Assembly (NCBI RefSeq): GCF_014698035.1
Contig: NZ_JACJSF010000063.1
Coordinates: 1 to 46,103, forward strand
Reading direction: 5' to 3'
Source of the DNA: Desmonostoc muscorum FACHB-395
GTDB lineage: Bacteria; Cyanobacteriota; Cyanobacteriia; Cyanobacteriales; Nostocaceae
DNA: 46,103 nt
Below are positions 16,750 to 26,550 of the stretch, piece by piece; the stretch's first letter is position 1, and every line of letters begins with the position of its first letter. The position numbers were made by a program, and so were the translations under genes. The notes below the pieces were generated by a model. That model did no database searches. It saw only the letters and a program-made list of their open reading frames with translations, and was not told the DNA's origin.

Positions 16750-19746
16750 TCAATAAGTGTTTATTTTCTCAACGATGACCTTGAGGAAGTGTTCATACAT
16801 TTCTGGGTGTGAGCGCATAAAGTTGCGGATATCTTCTCCAGAAATAGTCAATGTATGAACGTTTCCTTTAGCCTGCAATGCGTATTGATAAGGCATACGG
16901 CTCAGAACTTCCAGTACGCTCACTGCTTCCCCAGCTTTTATATAACTTGAAGCTTTGTCGTTTCTATCTCGAATGACTTCTACCTCGCCATCGGCAATAA
17001 TGTATATTTCGTCTTTCTGCTCACCTTGCTTAACAAGATATTCGCCATCTTTCACAGAGCGATCAAATAGAAGAGAAGCAAACATTTTCAACTGCTCAAC
17101 ATCCATTGAAGCAAAAATTGGCACTTGATTTAAAATCTCAATTCTCTTGTTGATGCGGATATGGGATAAAGAAAGCAGATTAGCGAATAAACGGAACGCA
17201 CCAGGAACACCGGCAGGCAATTGACGGAAAAATGCATAAGCTGCATAAACGTATGTACCTCTTCCATAGCTCGTAACCAGCATTCCTCCACGTTTCGGTT
17301 CTTCTCCAGGGTCATTGCAGGACAATATCGGCAGGTAGCGATCGTCCCACTCACCGAAAAAGTATAACCCCCGGTCAATCACCCATCCATTCCAGTCTTC
17401 AGAAGTGAGGGTGTTAGGAAAATCAAGGATAGGATGATCTGGAACCAACACTGTTACTGGAGCATCTTCGTAAGTAACCCTGTCATGGGGTTGATTAAAA
17501 CGGAAAGGGTAGGGTGTAAATCCTTGGTCTTGAAATCCATAGCCTTGATATTGAACAATCAGGGTTCCTCCTTGATGAACATACTCCAAAAAACGTTTTG
17601 CATTCTTGCGTAGTTCGCTACGAACTAAATAAGCATTGGGTCCAATAATGACGGTATCAAACTGATGCAAATTCACAAAGTTTAGGTCTTCGTCTGAAAG
17701 ATCTGATACGTCCAACCTAAAACTACTTAATGCGCTCAGAATATTATCCGAAGCACCCGTGACATATGCATATTTCATATTTGGAATGAATCTTACATTC
17801 ATTACCTGTGCCTTGATCACAGCATGGGAAGTAATAAAGGCTTCTTTGATACATGTGAATTCATCTGGTAAATACGGCAAGCCCAAAGCACCAACCCGAA
17901 TTGGTTCTAAAATCAGGTCATAATTTCTTCTTGCTACGTTGACAACAAAATGCAGGTTGTAATCGTTTGCAGAGATGTTTTTCGGAATGATGACACAAAA
18001 CGTGAGTGTGCGTGCGTCTCCAACTTTTCCGAGAGAAAGTTCTACCTTTTGTGGATGAACTAGCCACCCCACTGGAGCTTCCAGGCTTAATATGCCTTCT
18101 ACGCCAGAGTGTTCCATGTTGCTGCGGACCACCAGTGGTAAGGTAAGTTTTTGGTCTGACTCACTCACATGCAAAACTTCTCGTTGTTTTGCCAGGTAGA
18201 GTGAGATCGGTGGAATAACAGCAATGGGTAATTCTCGCACCCCTCCCCCAAAGCCTTCCCGCAGTACCGCTGGGGCATGAAGAGTCAACTTATGAGAACC
18301 CAAGACGATGTTGCAAGTCATGGCAACCAACGGTGGGTCAAACGGGAAACTTGCAGGTTCACCATTGGGAAAAACATATTGGTAGAGGGTAGAGGGTTCT
18401 CTTAACCAGTAGGGACAGGATAATTCAGCGTTTTTTGAAACCGTTACAGTATAATGTGCCTCATGAGGATTTTCATTGTCTAATTGTGTAACTTTTACCT
18501 CCCACTCATTAGGCAGTTCCGGAGAGAACTTCACCTCATCAAGGACAATGTTCTGGTGATTCCACAACCGAGTGGTGAGATGAAATACTTGACCAGGCGT
18601 TATCCGAGCATCATCACTCAGGCATTCCAAACGTAGCCCAAGGCAGGACGCGACTGCCGTTTCAAAATCTTTGATTTTTCTGACAATATATTTTTCCAAA
18701 GCTTGCTGAACGTTGTTATCCGTCACTAACTCCGGTAGATCGCGTAGCAGTTTGCGGAGAATGCCCAGCCCCTCTAGCAATGGACTGGCAGATTCTTGGA
18801 GACTGTAGGCTTTGAAAGAATTCAACGCGTTTGCCGCATGTTCTTTGACCTTTGTCAAGGCATACCGCAAATTGATTTGTCCGTTTGCCGGATAATCAGC
18901 TAACCCACAAAGTGTTGGGTCTAACCCGTCATATAAAGTTTCTTCCCAATCAGGGACAGAAACCAGGCTGGTATGAAGCCTATAGTAATAGTAGAAATCA
19001 CCAGGTTCTGGAACGAACCCTATTGCCTGACTTTGATTTGAGTTGAAAGCCAGCCAAGCCTGCTCTTGAAAGGTTTTACCTGCAATTGGGTCAAACTCTC
19101 CAGTATTGATGCTAACGTGTCCGGGTTGCTCAAATTTCTCTTGTCTCACCCCAAGTTCCATATCTTCACCAGGTTGCCAATCTCCTGTAGTGGACTGGTA
19201 CAGTTTTTGGGGTTGCCAAACAGGATACCCTTGTACCAGTAATTCTGGAAATCGGCTTTGGTCGCCAGCAGCATGGAATGCTTCAATAGTTGCGATCGCA
19301 ATAGCTTTGTGATGACCATGTCCATCACTCTGGTTTCCCGTCCAACGGGCAATCACAATTTGGGGTTGAACCATACGAATGCCGCGAACAATCTCACGCA
19401 CAACATTTTCATGCCCCCAACGTTCTAGGGGTTCTTCCGCTTCTTTGCTAAACCCAAAATCAATGAAAGGTCCAAAAAGTGATTCACCACCAGCGATCGC
19501 TCGCGATGCAAGACTTTCCCAAGTTCGATATACCCCCAAAGCAGTTCCCAGGTAAGGACCTATACGATTTTGTCCTCCTTCACCCCGTGTCGCTGTCCAA
19601 TAAACAACTCGTACTCCTACCTTGCGTGCCAAGTAAGCCATCATCCCTATATCTTCATCATCTGGATGCGCTCCAATATGTAATACTGCACCTCCCATTG
19701 GAAGTGAGCGAATAAGATAGATCGTTTCTCCGTAGTGATGGCTCAT
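16750..19746 (-). CDS. PIG-L deacetylase fused to a cyclic-nucleotide-binding domain
   Basis: I choose the ATG at 19746 (998 residues), which has AAGAGAAG seven bases upstream; a TTG at 19791 adds 15 residues. Residues 20-300 are a PIG-L deacetylase with AHPDDEDIG and DGHGHHKA metal motifs. About 330-620 are beta-rich, like the NEW3/Ig-type domains of long PIG-L proteins. About 640-850 resemble a class-I amidotransferase-like fold (FDTVIIGPNAYLVR, GGTLIVQYQG). The last 125 are a CRP-type cyclic-nucleotide-binding domain (FDRSVKDGEYLVKQGEQ, EIYIIADGEVEV), with no DNA-binding HTH. No signal peptide is obvious. It is the first gene of the bacillithiol-like operon, so it may be a second, cNMP-controlled deacetylase or an amidase acting on the product. 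Confidence 0.8.
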   Translation of the reverse strand: MSHHYGETIYLIRSLPMGGAVLHIGAHPDDEDIGMMAYLARKVGVRVVYWTATRGEGGQNRIGPYLGTALGVYRTWESLASRAIAGGESLFGPFIDFGFSKEAEEPLERWGHENVVREIVRGIRMVQPQIVIARWTGNQSDGHGHHKAIAIATIEAFHAAGDQSRFPELLVQGYPVWQPQKLYQSTTGDWQPGEDMELGVRQEKFEQPGHVSINTGEFDPIAGKTFQEQAWLAFNSNQSQAIGFVPEPGDFYYYYRLHTSLVSVPDWEETLYDGLDPTLCGLADYPANGQINLRYALTKVKEHAANALNSFKAYSLQESASPLLEGLGILRKLLRDLPELVTDNNVQQALEKYIVRKIKDFETAVASCLGLRLECLSDDARITPGQVFHLTTRLWNHQNIVLDEVKFSPELPNEWEVKVTQLDNENPHEAHYTVTVSKNAELSCPYWLREPSTLYQYVFPNGEPASFPFDPPLVAMTCNIVLGSHKLTLHAPAVLREGFGGGVRELPIAVIPPISLYLAKQREVLHVSESDQKLTLPLVVRSNMEHSGVEGILSLEAPVGWLVHPQKVELSLGKVGDARTLTFCVIIPKNISANDYNLHFVVNVARRNYDLILEPIRVGALGLPYLPDEFTCIKEAFITSHAVIKAQVMNVRFIPNMKYAYVTGASDNILSALSSFRLDVSDLSDEDLNFVNLHQFDTVIIGPNAYLVRSELRKNAKRFLEYVHQGGTLIVQYQGYGFQDQGFTPYPFRFNQPHDRVTYEDAPVTVLVPDHPILDFPNTLTSEDWNGWVIDRGLYFFGEWDDRYLPILSCNDPGEEPKRGGMLVTSYGRGTYVYAAYAFFRQLPAGVPGAFRLFANLLSLSHIRINKRIEILNQVPIFASMDVEQLKMFASLLFDRSVKDGEYLVKQGEQKDEIYIIADGEVEVIRDRNDKASSYIKAGEAVSVLEVLSRMPYQYALQAKGNVHTLTISGEDIRNFMRSHPEMYEHFLKVIVEKINTY

Positions 19747-20605
19747 TGAAAAACTTCTCTTATAGACTATTGAAGGTGTTTTAATAGACAATCCTTACTG
19801 CAACAAATGCGGAAACTCTACGTTAATTTTATATATCCTATTCTTAATGAAGAAGCTGAATCAGGGTACATCTATTTGTAGCTATTGATACAGATATAAA
19901 GCTTGAGACTCTATCTGAATATCCATTTTTGATTCAAAATAGGACGAATTGTCGTAAATGATTGAAAAAAAATGGATCAAATAGCTTTTTATGTTTTTGA
20001 CCACATCAAGACGGAAATGTCAATCCCACCCCTTGGCTCGGTGTAGTAATTTTGAACTTATTTCTGCTTTGGGTGAACCTAAAAACTATCGTGTCAATAG
20101 GGTTTGAGATGCGCTTCCCCTGAGAAGCTGAATACAGTCTTCAGTATAGTCATAGCATTTTATTTTTTCTGTTAATTTGTTTATTCTACAGTGGTCAATA
20201 TTAAATTAAAATATCAAAGCAAATAAAATTTTATAATAAAATTTTACAAGTATTACTTTCCTTATAATCTAGGAGTTTCGAGTCAAATACTTCTACTAAC
20301 TCGATGCTCTAGAAGCCTCGTTTCTGTCATAATCAACGACTTTTCCTACTTTTTTGAGACTTTAAATTTTTATAAAGGATGAAAATCAGGAAAAGCATTT
20401 ATTTTCAAATAATCATATAAATGTCATAACTTATTACAATTTAATTATGATATTTATATTCATATCAACATTCACAATTCTATACAATTTAGGCCTTAAG
20501 AAAGGATTTAGTATGAGTCTTAACATATCACGGACATAATCCAAGAAATTAAACTGAGCAAAGGTTCAATAATTGTTGGTAAAAGTTACACAAAAGGTAG
20601 AAGAA
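19747..20605. other. Divergent promoter region between bsh-like operon and decarboxylase
   Basis: This 859-base AT-rich gap separates two divergent transcription units and must hold both promoters. A TATAAT lies at 20263-20268, with a rough TTTACA fourteen bases upstream. This is only a weak promoter match for the plus strand. I see no gene, tRNA or recognisable riboswitch. Confidence 0.45.
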
Positions 20606-23005
20606 ATGAGCAACCAAAACTTTCAAAACAATCGTTTAGAGAAAAAAAATAATGGAATTAACAAATTCTTCAAGTTTGGAGAAATACCTCATCTTGAAGG
20701 TTTGGGAACTCGTTCACTTGAGGCATGGTTTTTAGGAACAAAAGCGGAAAATGCCGAGGAACTTGAGAGTTTAATTGTCGAAGCGATTCGCGACCACGCA
20801 TTTTGGCGTCGAAACTTTCATCCTGGCGATCCAACTAACGTTACCGAACAAATTAAGAGACAAGCAGATTACGTAGAGGCAATTGATACTCTCAAGGAGA
20901 GTTACCGCTCATTACTGGCGTTTTTAAAGAAGTCCGTACCATTCTTCAGTATGCGCTACCAAGGGCATATGCTCTGGGATACAACGATGCCTTCTGTCCT
21001 AGGCTACTTTGCTGCAATGCTTTACAACCCCAACAATGTGGCTTTTGAAGCGTCAACGGCAACAACGCTTTTAGAAATCTTGGTTGGAGACGACTTTTGC
21101 CGAATGCTGGGATACAGCATACCAGATGAGCTAGAAATTGAAAAAGGAGCTATTCGCCCTTGGGGACACATCACCTGTGGGGGAACTGTTGCCAACATTG
21201 AGGCAATTTGGTCGGCGAGAAACTTGAAATTCTATCCCCTTGCTCTACAAGCAGCTTTACAAAATGAACCGTTATTAGACGCGGCAAAAGAGATCGCGAT
21301 TTCTCTACCTACTGGTGGATCTAAACCTCTGATTGAACTCGATACTTGGTCAGTGCTTAACCTCAAAGGTGATGATATCCTGGCATTGCCGATTCGTCTG
21401 TTTCAGGAATATAAGATTGGGAGTGAAATTTTAACAGAAGTTCTGTCGAAGTATTCACTGCAAAACCTTGGAATGGCAGAGTTTTCACGCCGCTTCCTCA
21501 GCGATATCAACTCGCCTGTGTTCTTAGTGCCAGCAACAAAACACTACTCATTTCCAAAAGCAGCTGCATTGTTAGGAATTGGGGCATCAAACCTGATTGA
21601 TGTTCCTGTGGATGAAGATGCCAGGAGCAGTCTCACTGAAATCAAAAAGATTCTTCAACACTGCCTAGCCGAGCGTAAACCAGTCTACACAGTCGTTTGT
21701 GTCATGGGAAGCACCGAAGAAAGTGCAACAGACCCCCTAGCGGATGTTCTTGAACTGCGAGAGGAACTACGTTCCCAAGGGCTAGAATTTACCATTCATG
21801 CTGATGCCGCTTGGGGCGGTTATTTTGCCTCCTTGCTGCGCGAAGATGAGACTAACGACAGATTACAACTTAGCAAGGCAAACGAAGAACTCGTCCCTGA
21901 GATTGGATTAAGTTCACATGTCAACGCACAGTTTCAAGTTTTGGGAAATGCGGATTCGATCACGGTAGATCCTCATAAATCAGGGTACATTCCATACCCA
22001 GCTGGGGGGCTGTGCTACCGCAATTCAGCAATGCGGGATTTGGTAACGTTTGCTGCTCCCTATATGTACCACGGTGAAGCAGAACCCACAGTTGGGATTT
22101 ATGGCTTGGAGGGGTCAAAGCCAGGAGCTGCTGCTGCTTCTGTTTATCTTAGCCACAAAGTCATTCGCCCCACAAAGAGTGGATACGGCAAAATTATTGG
22201 CAAGTCTCTGTTCAATTGTAAGAAACTTTATGCGCGGCTCCTATGTATGGCGCGTCCAGAAGACCGATTCATTGTCGTACCCGTTCCCAGACTTCCCGCA
22301 GAAATTTCTGGTTCTGATGTAGAACAACAGATTCAACTCATTCGCAACAGAATCGATCAAGCAAGTAACAGTGAACTTTTGGTTGATAAACAAGCTATGG
22401 AACTGCTTTCAGAAATTGGCCCGGATCAAAATATTATCACCTATGCGTTTAATTTCAAAAATCCCGACGGTTCGCTCAATCAAAATTTAGCTCTGGCAAA
22501 CCGCCTGAATAGAGCTATTTATGGCAAACTCAGCATCAAGCCAGGTGAAGATATCTCCGGTTATAAGCTTATCGTCAGTACGACAGATTTTGATGCTGCT
22601 CATTACGGAGAAGTTTTCATCGAAAACTATAAGCAGCGTCTTTTAGGAGTTTCTGGAGCATCAGGCTCTTCGATCACGGTACTAAGATCTACCGTACTCG
22701 ATCCGTGGCTGGCAGAAACATCAAAGGGTTCATTTCTTGATGTTCTCGAACATGAGTTTCGTCAGGCAGTGTCTGATTCTCTATTCCGAGATGCTCTTCT
22801 TCAAGTCTTTGAAGATATTGATAAGAATCAAGATGGAGTTTTAGAAGTATCTGAAATTGAGGTAAAATTCAAATCCTTGGGTTATAAAGACGAGGACATT
22901 AATATGTTCTGGAACATGAGCGATGTCAACAGAGATGCTACCTTGTCTGTCGAGGAATTTATTCAGCACTTCTCGCAATTTTTGGTCATGTCATCTCGGG
23001 GATAA
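20606..23005 (+). CDS. PLP-dependent group II decarboxylase with C-terminal EF-hands
   Basis: The ATG at 20606 is preferred (799 residues) over the TTG at 20573; GGTAGAAGAA precedes it. Residues 90-600 form a fold-type I group II decarboxylase, with HITCGGTVANIEA in the cofactor-binding part, HADAAWGGYF, and Lys458 in VDPHKSGYIPYP as the PLP lysine. Layout and length are like bacterial tyrosine/glutamate decarboxylases. After the enzyme, loop one (DKNQDGVLEVSE, from Asp739) is a full EF-hand. Loop two (DVNRDATLSVEE, from Asp773) has Ala for the usual Gly at position 6. The product is an amine of unknown parent amino acid. The gene is divergent from the bsh-like operon, suggesting a shared pathway or regulator. 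Calcium control is inferred. Confidence 0.82.
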   Translation: MSNQNFQNNRLEKKNNGINKFFKFGEIPHLEGLGTRSLEAWFLGTKAENAEELESLIVEAIRDHAFWRRNFHPGDPTNVTEQIKRQADYVEAIDTLKESYRSLLAFLKKSVPFFSMRYQGHMLWDTTMPSVLGYFAAMLYNPNNVAFEASTATTLLEILVGDDFCRMLGYSIPDELEIEKGAIRPWGHITCGGTVANIEAIWSARNLKFYPLALQAALQNEPLLDAAKEIAISLPTGGSKPLIELDTWSVLNLKGDDILALPIRLFQEYKIGSEILTEVLSKYSLQNLGMAEFSRRFLSDINSPVFLVPATKHYSFPKAAALLGIGASNLIDVPVDEDARSSLTEIKKILQHCLAERKPVYTVVCVMGSTEESATDPLADVLELREELRSQGLEFTIHADAAWGGYFASLLREDETNDRLQLSKANEELVPEIGLSSHVNAQFQVLGNADSITVDPHKSGYIPYPAGGLCYRNSAMRDLVTFAAPYMYHGEAEPTVGIYGLEGSKPGAAAASVYLSHKVIRPTKSGYGKIIGKSLFNCKKLYARLLCMARPEDRFIVVPVPRLPAEISGSDVEQQIQLIRNRIDQASNSELLVDKQAMELLSEIGPDQNIITYAFNFKNPDGSLNQNLALANRLNRAIYGKLSIKPGEDISGYKLIVSTTDFDAAHYGEVFIENYKQRLLGVSGASGSSITVLRSTVLDPWLAETSKGSFLDVLEHEFRQAVSDSLFRDALLQVFEDIDKNQDGVLEVSEIEVKFKSLGYKDEDINMFWNMSDVNRDATLSVEEFIQHFSQFLVMSSRG

Positions 23006-23454
23006 TTGAGTCAGATCGTTGAAGTTGATGGATTGTTGGGGATACAGTGCGTTAGTCTGGTTCCCACAATTCGCTCTTACACTGATTTTGATTCGAGCGA
23101 ACTTTAAAACAGCATTTACAGAACCAGCCCTTTCAATAGAACTTTTGTACTATAAAAAATCATGTTTTTAAGCCGATTTTGGCGATCGCGTAGGCGTAGC
23201 CCGCCGTAGGCATCGCTTAAATCGAATACGGAATTTACATTTATATTTATTTAGCTAAAATTAAAATTTTAATGAAGAATTAAGTAGAATTATATAAAGT
23301 TTGTATAAAGAGTGTTTTATTTATCTAAATTCAAGCAGAATTATATCTGCTACGAAAGTTTTTGATTTAGGTAAAAAATAGCTTTACTTAATAAATTTCT
23401 GGCAATAGCGATATCTTTAGGTGTTGCTGAAACAGAGGAAACTGTGGGGCTACC
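23006..23454. other. Intergenic region with a REP repeat
   Basis: This AT-rich gap lies between the decarboxylase and the haemagglutinin-type gene, both on the plus strand. It holds the REP at 23182-23216 and no other feature I can support. The downstream promoter probably lies in the AT-rich stretch after 23220. Confidence 0.45.
23182..23216. repeat. Cyanobacterial REP-type palindromic repeat
   Basis: This copy contains GTAGGCGTAGCCCGCCGTAG followed by GCATCGC, a classic form of the dispersed Nostocales palindrome, and begins with a HIP1 site. It lies downstream of the decarboxylase. Confidence 0.75.
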
Positions 23455-26400
23455 ATGCTGATGAGAATTTTAACAAGCAGTGCTGTGATGATCGCCTGTC
23501 TTCTAGGTTCAACAACAACTGCTGTAGCTCAAATAGCTGCTGATGACAGTTTGGGAGCAGAACGCTCTGTTCTTACACCTAATGTTCAAAGTCCCAAAGG
23601 TAACATTGATCGCATAGATGGGGGCGCGATTCGAGGTAGTAACCTATTCCACAGTTTTCAAGATTTTAGTGTAGGTAATCAGCAACGGGTTTACTTTTCT
23701 AATCCTTCTGGAGTCGAAAATATCCTGAGTCGAGTTACAGGAAACCATGCTTCTAATATTTTCGGTAGACTCGGAGTATTAGGAAATGCCAATCTCTACT
23801 TAATTAATCCTAACGGCATAATTTTTGGTACAAATGCGCGTTTGGATATCTCTGGTTCTTTCTTTGCTAGCACCAGCAACGCTCTTTTGTTCAAAAACGG
23901 TTATCAATTTACTACTCAAGATCCTAAAGCACCCCCCTTGTTAACTGTCAATGTTCCTCCGGGGTTAGAAACTTGGTTAGCACCCCAAGGCGCGATCGCT
24001 AACAGTGGGAATTTATCAGTTGGACAAAACTTGACTTTAGTTGGTACAAATCTTGACTTACAAGGGCAATTGCAAGCAGGTAGTAATTTAACCTTGCAAG
24101 CTAGTAATACTCTAAAAGTGCGGGACAACCTAAATTACCCTTTCATTGCCTCAGCTAAACAGCAACTGTTAGCAGAAGGAAATAAGATAGATATCTTTGC
24201 CTTAAACGATCCCTCCAGTGGCTTCTTTTCTGGTGAAAATATGGTTTTACGTTCAGCCAATGCGATTAGTGGGGACGCTCAATTTTTTAGTGGTGGCAAT
24301 TTTAGCCTCGAACAAATTAACGGGCAAGAAGGAGATTTATTTAGCTTTAACGACCCGATTATCCGTTCAAGTGGAGATGTTAGTTTTAATAGTTATACAG
24401 GAGCTTCCATTCACATTTTTGCGGGTGGAAGTGTAAGAATTAATAATATTAACGTGAACCGTCCCGATGTAACTAACTTTATTAACGAAACAGTTACTCT
24501 TTCCGATGGATTAACCCAAGTTCTGATTAATGGCAGCGCTCAATCTACTATTGATATTAGGGCTGGAACTACTAATTTTCAGCCAACTGGAATCAAAGGA
24601 GTAATCAATGCTTTTGCACCTATTCCTAGCACAGATGGTAAACCAACAAGCGCAGATATCACTATCAATCAAATTATCAATTCGGGAGGACTGGTTTTTT
24701 TAACCAATCAGTATCAACCTAATCCTTCTCTATCGGGTGATATTAGAGTTAACTTTGCACTAAGCACATTTGGTAGGGGTGCAAAGACAGGAAACATTAT
24801 CATTGATTCACGGGGGAAAATTATTACTCCCCAATTTCTGACGAGTTTGGGAATTGATTATTCTACATTTCCATTTTTAAAACCGGGTGGAGATATCACA
24901 CTTTTAGCTCAGGATGATATTGTCATGCCACCATCATCACGAATTATTTCTTTTGGTACAGATGGAGGTAACATTACTCTCAACAGTAAATCTGCAATTA
25001 TTCAAGAACAAGCTCCACTTAGAGAGTCATTTATTGGCAGTTTTTCCTTTGGTGCTGGACAAGGCGGTGATGTAACGCTCAACGCACCATTAATTTCCTT
25101 GGGGAGAAGTATAACAAGGACAGATGGAAAGCTCATCATTACTACTAATTCTTTAGAAGCTAACCAAGCTAAATTATTTACCATAAGTAATGGTAATAAT
25201 GCTAGCAATATAATTATTAATGCTGATTCAATTTTATTAAATAACTCAAATATAGGAAGCCAGAGTATAGGTGCAGGGAAAGCTGGTGATATAAAAATTA
25301 ATACTAGCTCCTTTGTTGCTACTAATAATAGTCAGATATTTTCTCAAACAGAAGGTTTAGGAAATGTTGGAAATATAGTACTCAAAGCTACAAACAGAGT
25401 TCTCTTGTCTGGTGCAAATACGGGTTTATTTGCTAATACAAGTTTGGGTTCTAGCGGTAACAACGGTAATATCTTCGTCGAATCTCAACTTGTTGAGATT
25501 CGGGATGGTGCTGCTATTTCCACCGTTAGCCAAGGTAGTGGTATTGGTGGCAGCATTGAGATCCAAGGAAACAAATTAACCCTCGATAATCAAGCTCTAA
25601 TTTCCACAAAAACAGTCAGCACTGAAGGCGGTAATATTAATCTCCAGTTAACAGATTTGTTATCATTACGCCGTGAAAGTAGTATTTTGGCGATCGCAGG
25701 TAATGAAACTACAGGCGGAAATGGTGCTAACATCACTATCGACACAGATTTACTGTTTGCTGTTCCCGAAGAAAACAGTGATATTACAGCCAATGCATTC
25801 TTAGGTAGTGGTGGCAATATTAATATTACTACCAGAGATATTCAAGGAATCGGGTTTGCTGATACACTTACCCCGTTCAGTAATATTACTTCTAGCGCCA
25901 AAAAAGTAGAAGTTCCTAGCCCTCCACCAGAAGTTCCCAATCCTCCATTAGAAGTTCCTAGTCCTCCGCCAGAAGTTCCCAATCCTCCATTAGAAGTTCC
26001 TAGTCCTCCGCCAGAAGTTCCCAATCCTTCACCAGAAGTTTTTAGTCCTCCACTGGAAATTCCTAATCCTGTGTTAGATTTTTCTAGCCTTGAATCAATT
26101 AATAAACCGGATGCAGCCCAAAGTTCGGCTTTGATAGGAGTACCAAACCCAGAGAGCGATCGCAATAATAAAATAGTTACTCCTAGTTGTGCATCCACAG
26201 AAGGTAATTCTTTTACTGTGACAGGTAGGGGAGGTTTACCAGCAGACCCTACAGCAACCATTCGTGGTCAAACTATATTGTCAGACACGCGAGATTTTAT
26301 AACTGCACAAACACAAAACAGTAATCAAGTAAATAGTTCTTCTACAATTACTCCAATAAGACAACAAATTGTCGAAGCCACAAGCTTGAGAATTAATGCT

Positions 26401-26478
26401 CAAGGACAAATAGAATTAATAGCGTCTTTACCTCAAGAGAGTTTATCTCAAAAGTATCCTAATTGTAGCGATTTATAA
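23455..26478 (+). CDS. Filamentous-haemagglutinin-type (TPS) secreted protein
   Basis: This 1007-residue exported protein begins with a signal peptide (ILTSSAVMIACLLGSTTTAV, ending near AVAQ). A two-partner-secretion N-terminal domain (about 30-150) follows with NPSGVENILSRVTG and LYLINPNGIIFGTNARLD. The middle is a long beta-helix of Asn/Gly-rich repeats. At about 820-875 is a Pro-rich stalk of 14-residue units (EVPSPPPEVPNPPL), encoded by 42-bp repeats. The C-terminus has TGRGGLPADPT, which I recall from cyanobacterial members. TpsA proteins leave the cell through a TpsB/FhaC barrel, but none is encoded here. It is followed by CHAT-TPR and DUF928 genes, a combination often seen in filamentous cyanobacteria. 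Role: surface adhesin or matrix protein. Confidence 0.85.
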   Translation: MLMRILTSSAVMIACLLGSTTTAVAQIAADDSLGAERSVLTPNVQSPKGNIDRIDGGAIRGSNLFHSFQDFSVGNQQRVYFSNPSGVENILSRVTGNHASNIFGRLGVLGNANLYLINPNGIIFGTNARLDISGSFFASTSNALLFKNGYQFTTQDPKAPPLLTVNVPPGLETWLAPQGAIANSGNLSVGQNLTLVGTNLDLQGQLQAGSNLTLQASNTLKVRDNLNYPFIASAKQQLLAEGNKIDIFALNDPSSGFFSGENMVLRSANAISGDAQFFSGGNFSLEQINGQEGDLFSFNDPIIRSSGDVSFNSYTGASIHIFAGGSVRINNINVNRPDVTNFINETVTLSDGLTQVLINGSAQSTIDIRAGTTNFQPTGIKGVINAFAPIPSTDGKPTSADITINQIINSGGLVFLTNQYQPNPSLSGDIRVNFALSTFGRGAKTGNIIIDSRGKIITPQFLTSLGIDYSTFPFLKPGGDITLLAQDDIVMPPSSRIISFGTDGGNITLNSKSAIIQEQAPLRESFIGSFSFGAGQGGDVTLNAPLISLGRSITRTDGKLIITTNSLEANQAKLFTISNGNNASNIIINADSILLNNSNIGSQSIGAGKAGDIKINTSSFVATNNSQIFSQTEGLGNVGNIVLKATNRVLLSGANTGLFANTSLGSSGNNGNIFVESQLVEIRDGAAISTVSQGSGIGGSIEIQGNKLTLDNQALISTKTVSTEGGNINLQLTDLLSLRRESSILAIAGNETTGGNGANITIDTDLLFAVPEENSDITANAFLGSGGNINITTRDIQGIGFADTLTPFSNITSSAKKVEVPSPPPEVPNPPLEVPSPPPEVPNPPLEVPSPPPEVPNPSPEVFSPPLEIPNPVLDFSSLESINKPDAAQSSALIGVPNPESDRNNKIVTPSCASTEGNSFTVTGRGGLPADPTATIRGQTILSDTRDFITAQTQNSNQVNSSSTITPIRQQIVEATSLRINAQGQIELIASLPQESLSQKYPNCSDL
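25912..26079 (+). repeat. Four tandem 42-bp repeats encoding a Pro-rich stalk
   Basis: Units begin at 25912, 25954, 25996 and 26038, each starting GTTCCTAGYCCTCC (last one GTTTTTAGTCCTCC). The middle two are nearly identical and the last is degenerate. Each encodes 14 residues of the VPSPPPEVPNPPLE type within the haemagglutinin-like gene. Copy number probably varies by slippage or recombination. Confidence 0.85.
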
Positions 26479-26550
26479 ACTTTCAAAAATTAATAATTTA
26501 TCCTTGTAAGATAACTAAATAGATTATTTTATGTAAAAAATAGGATTAAT

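Noticed and set aside
19792..20572. Riboswitch or small RNA in the long divergent gap
   Set aside because: No conserved riboswitch core could be identified by eye; only a weak promoter-like box is present.
25842..26261. Minus-strand Gly-rich open frame
   Set aside because: It is antisense to the Pro-rich stalk of the haemagglutinin-type protein; no start site or family.
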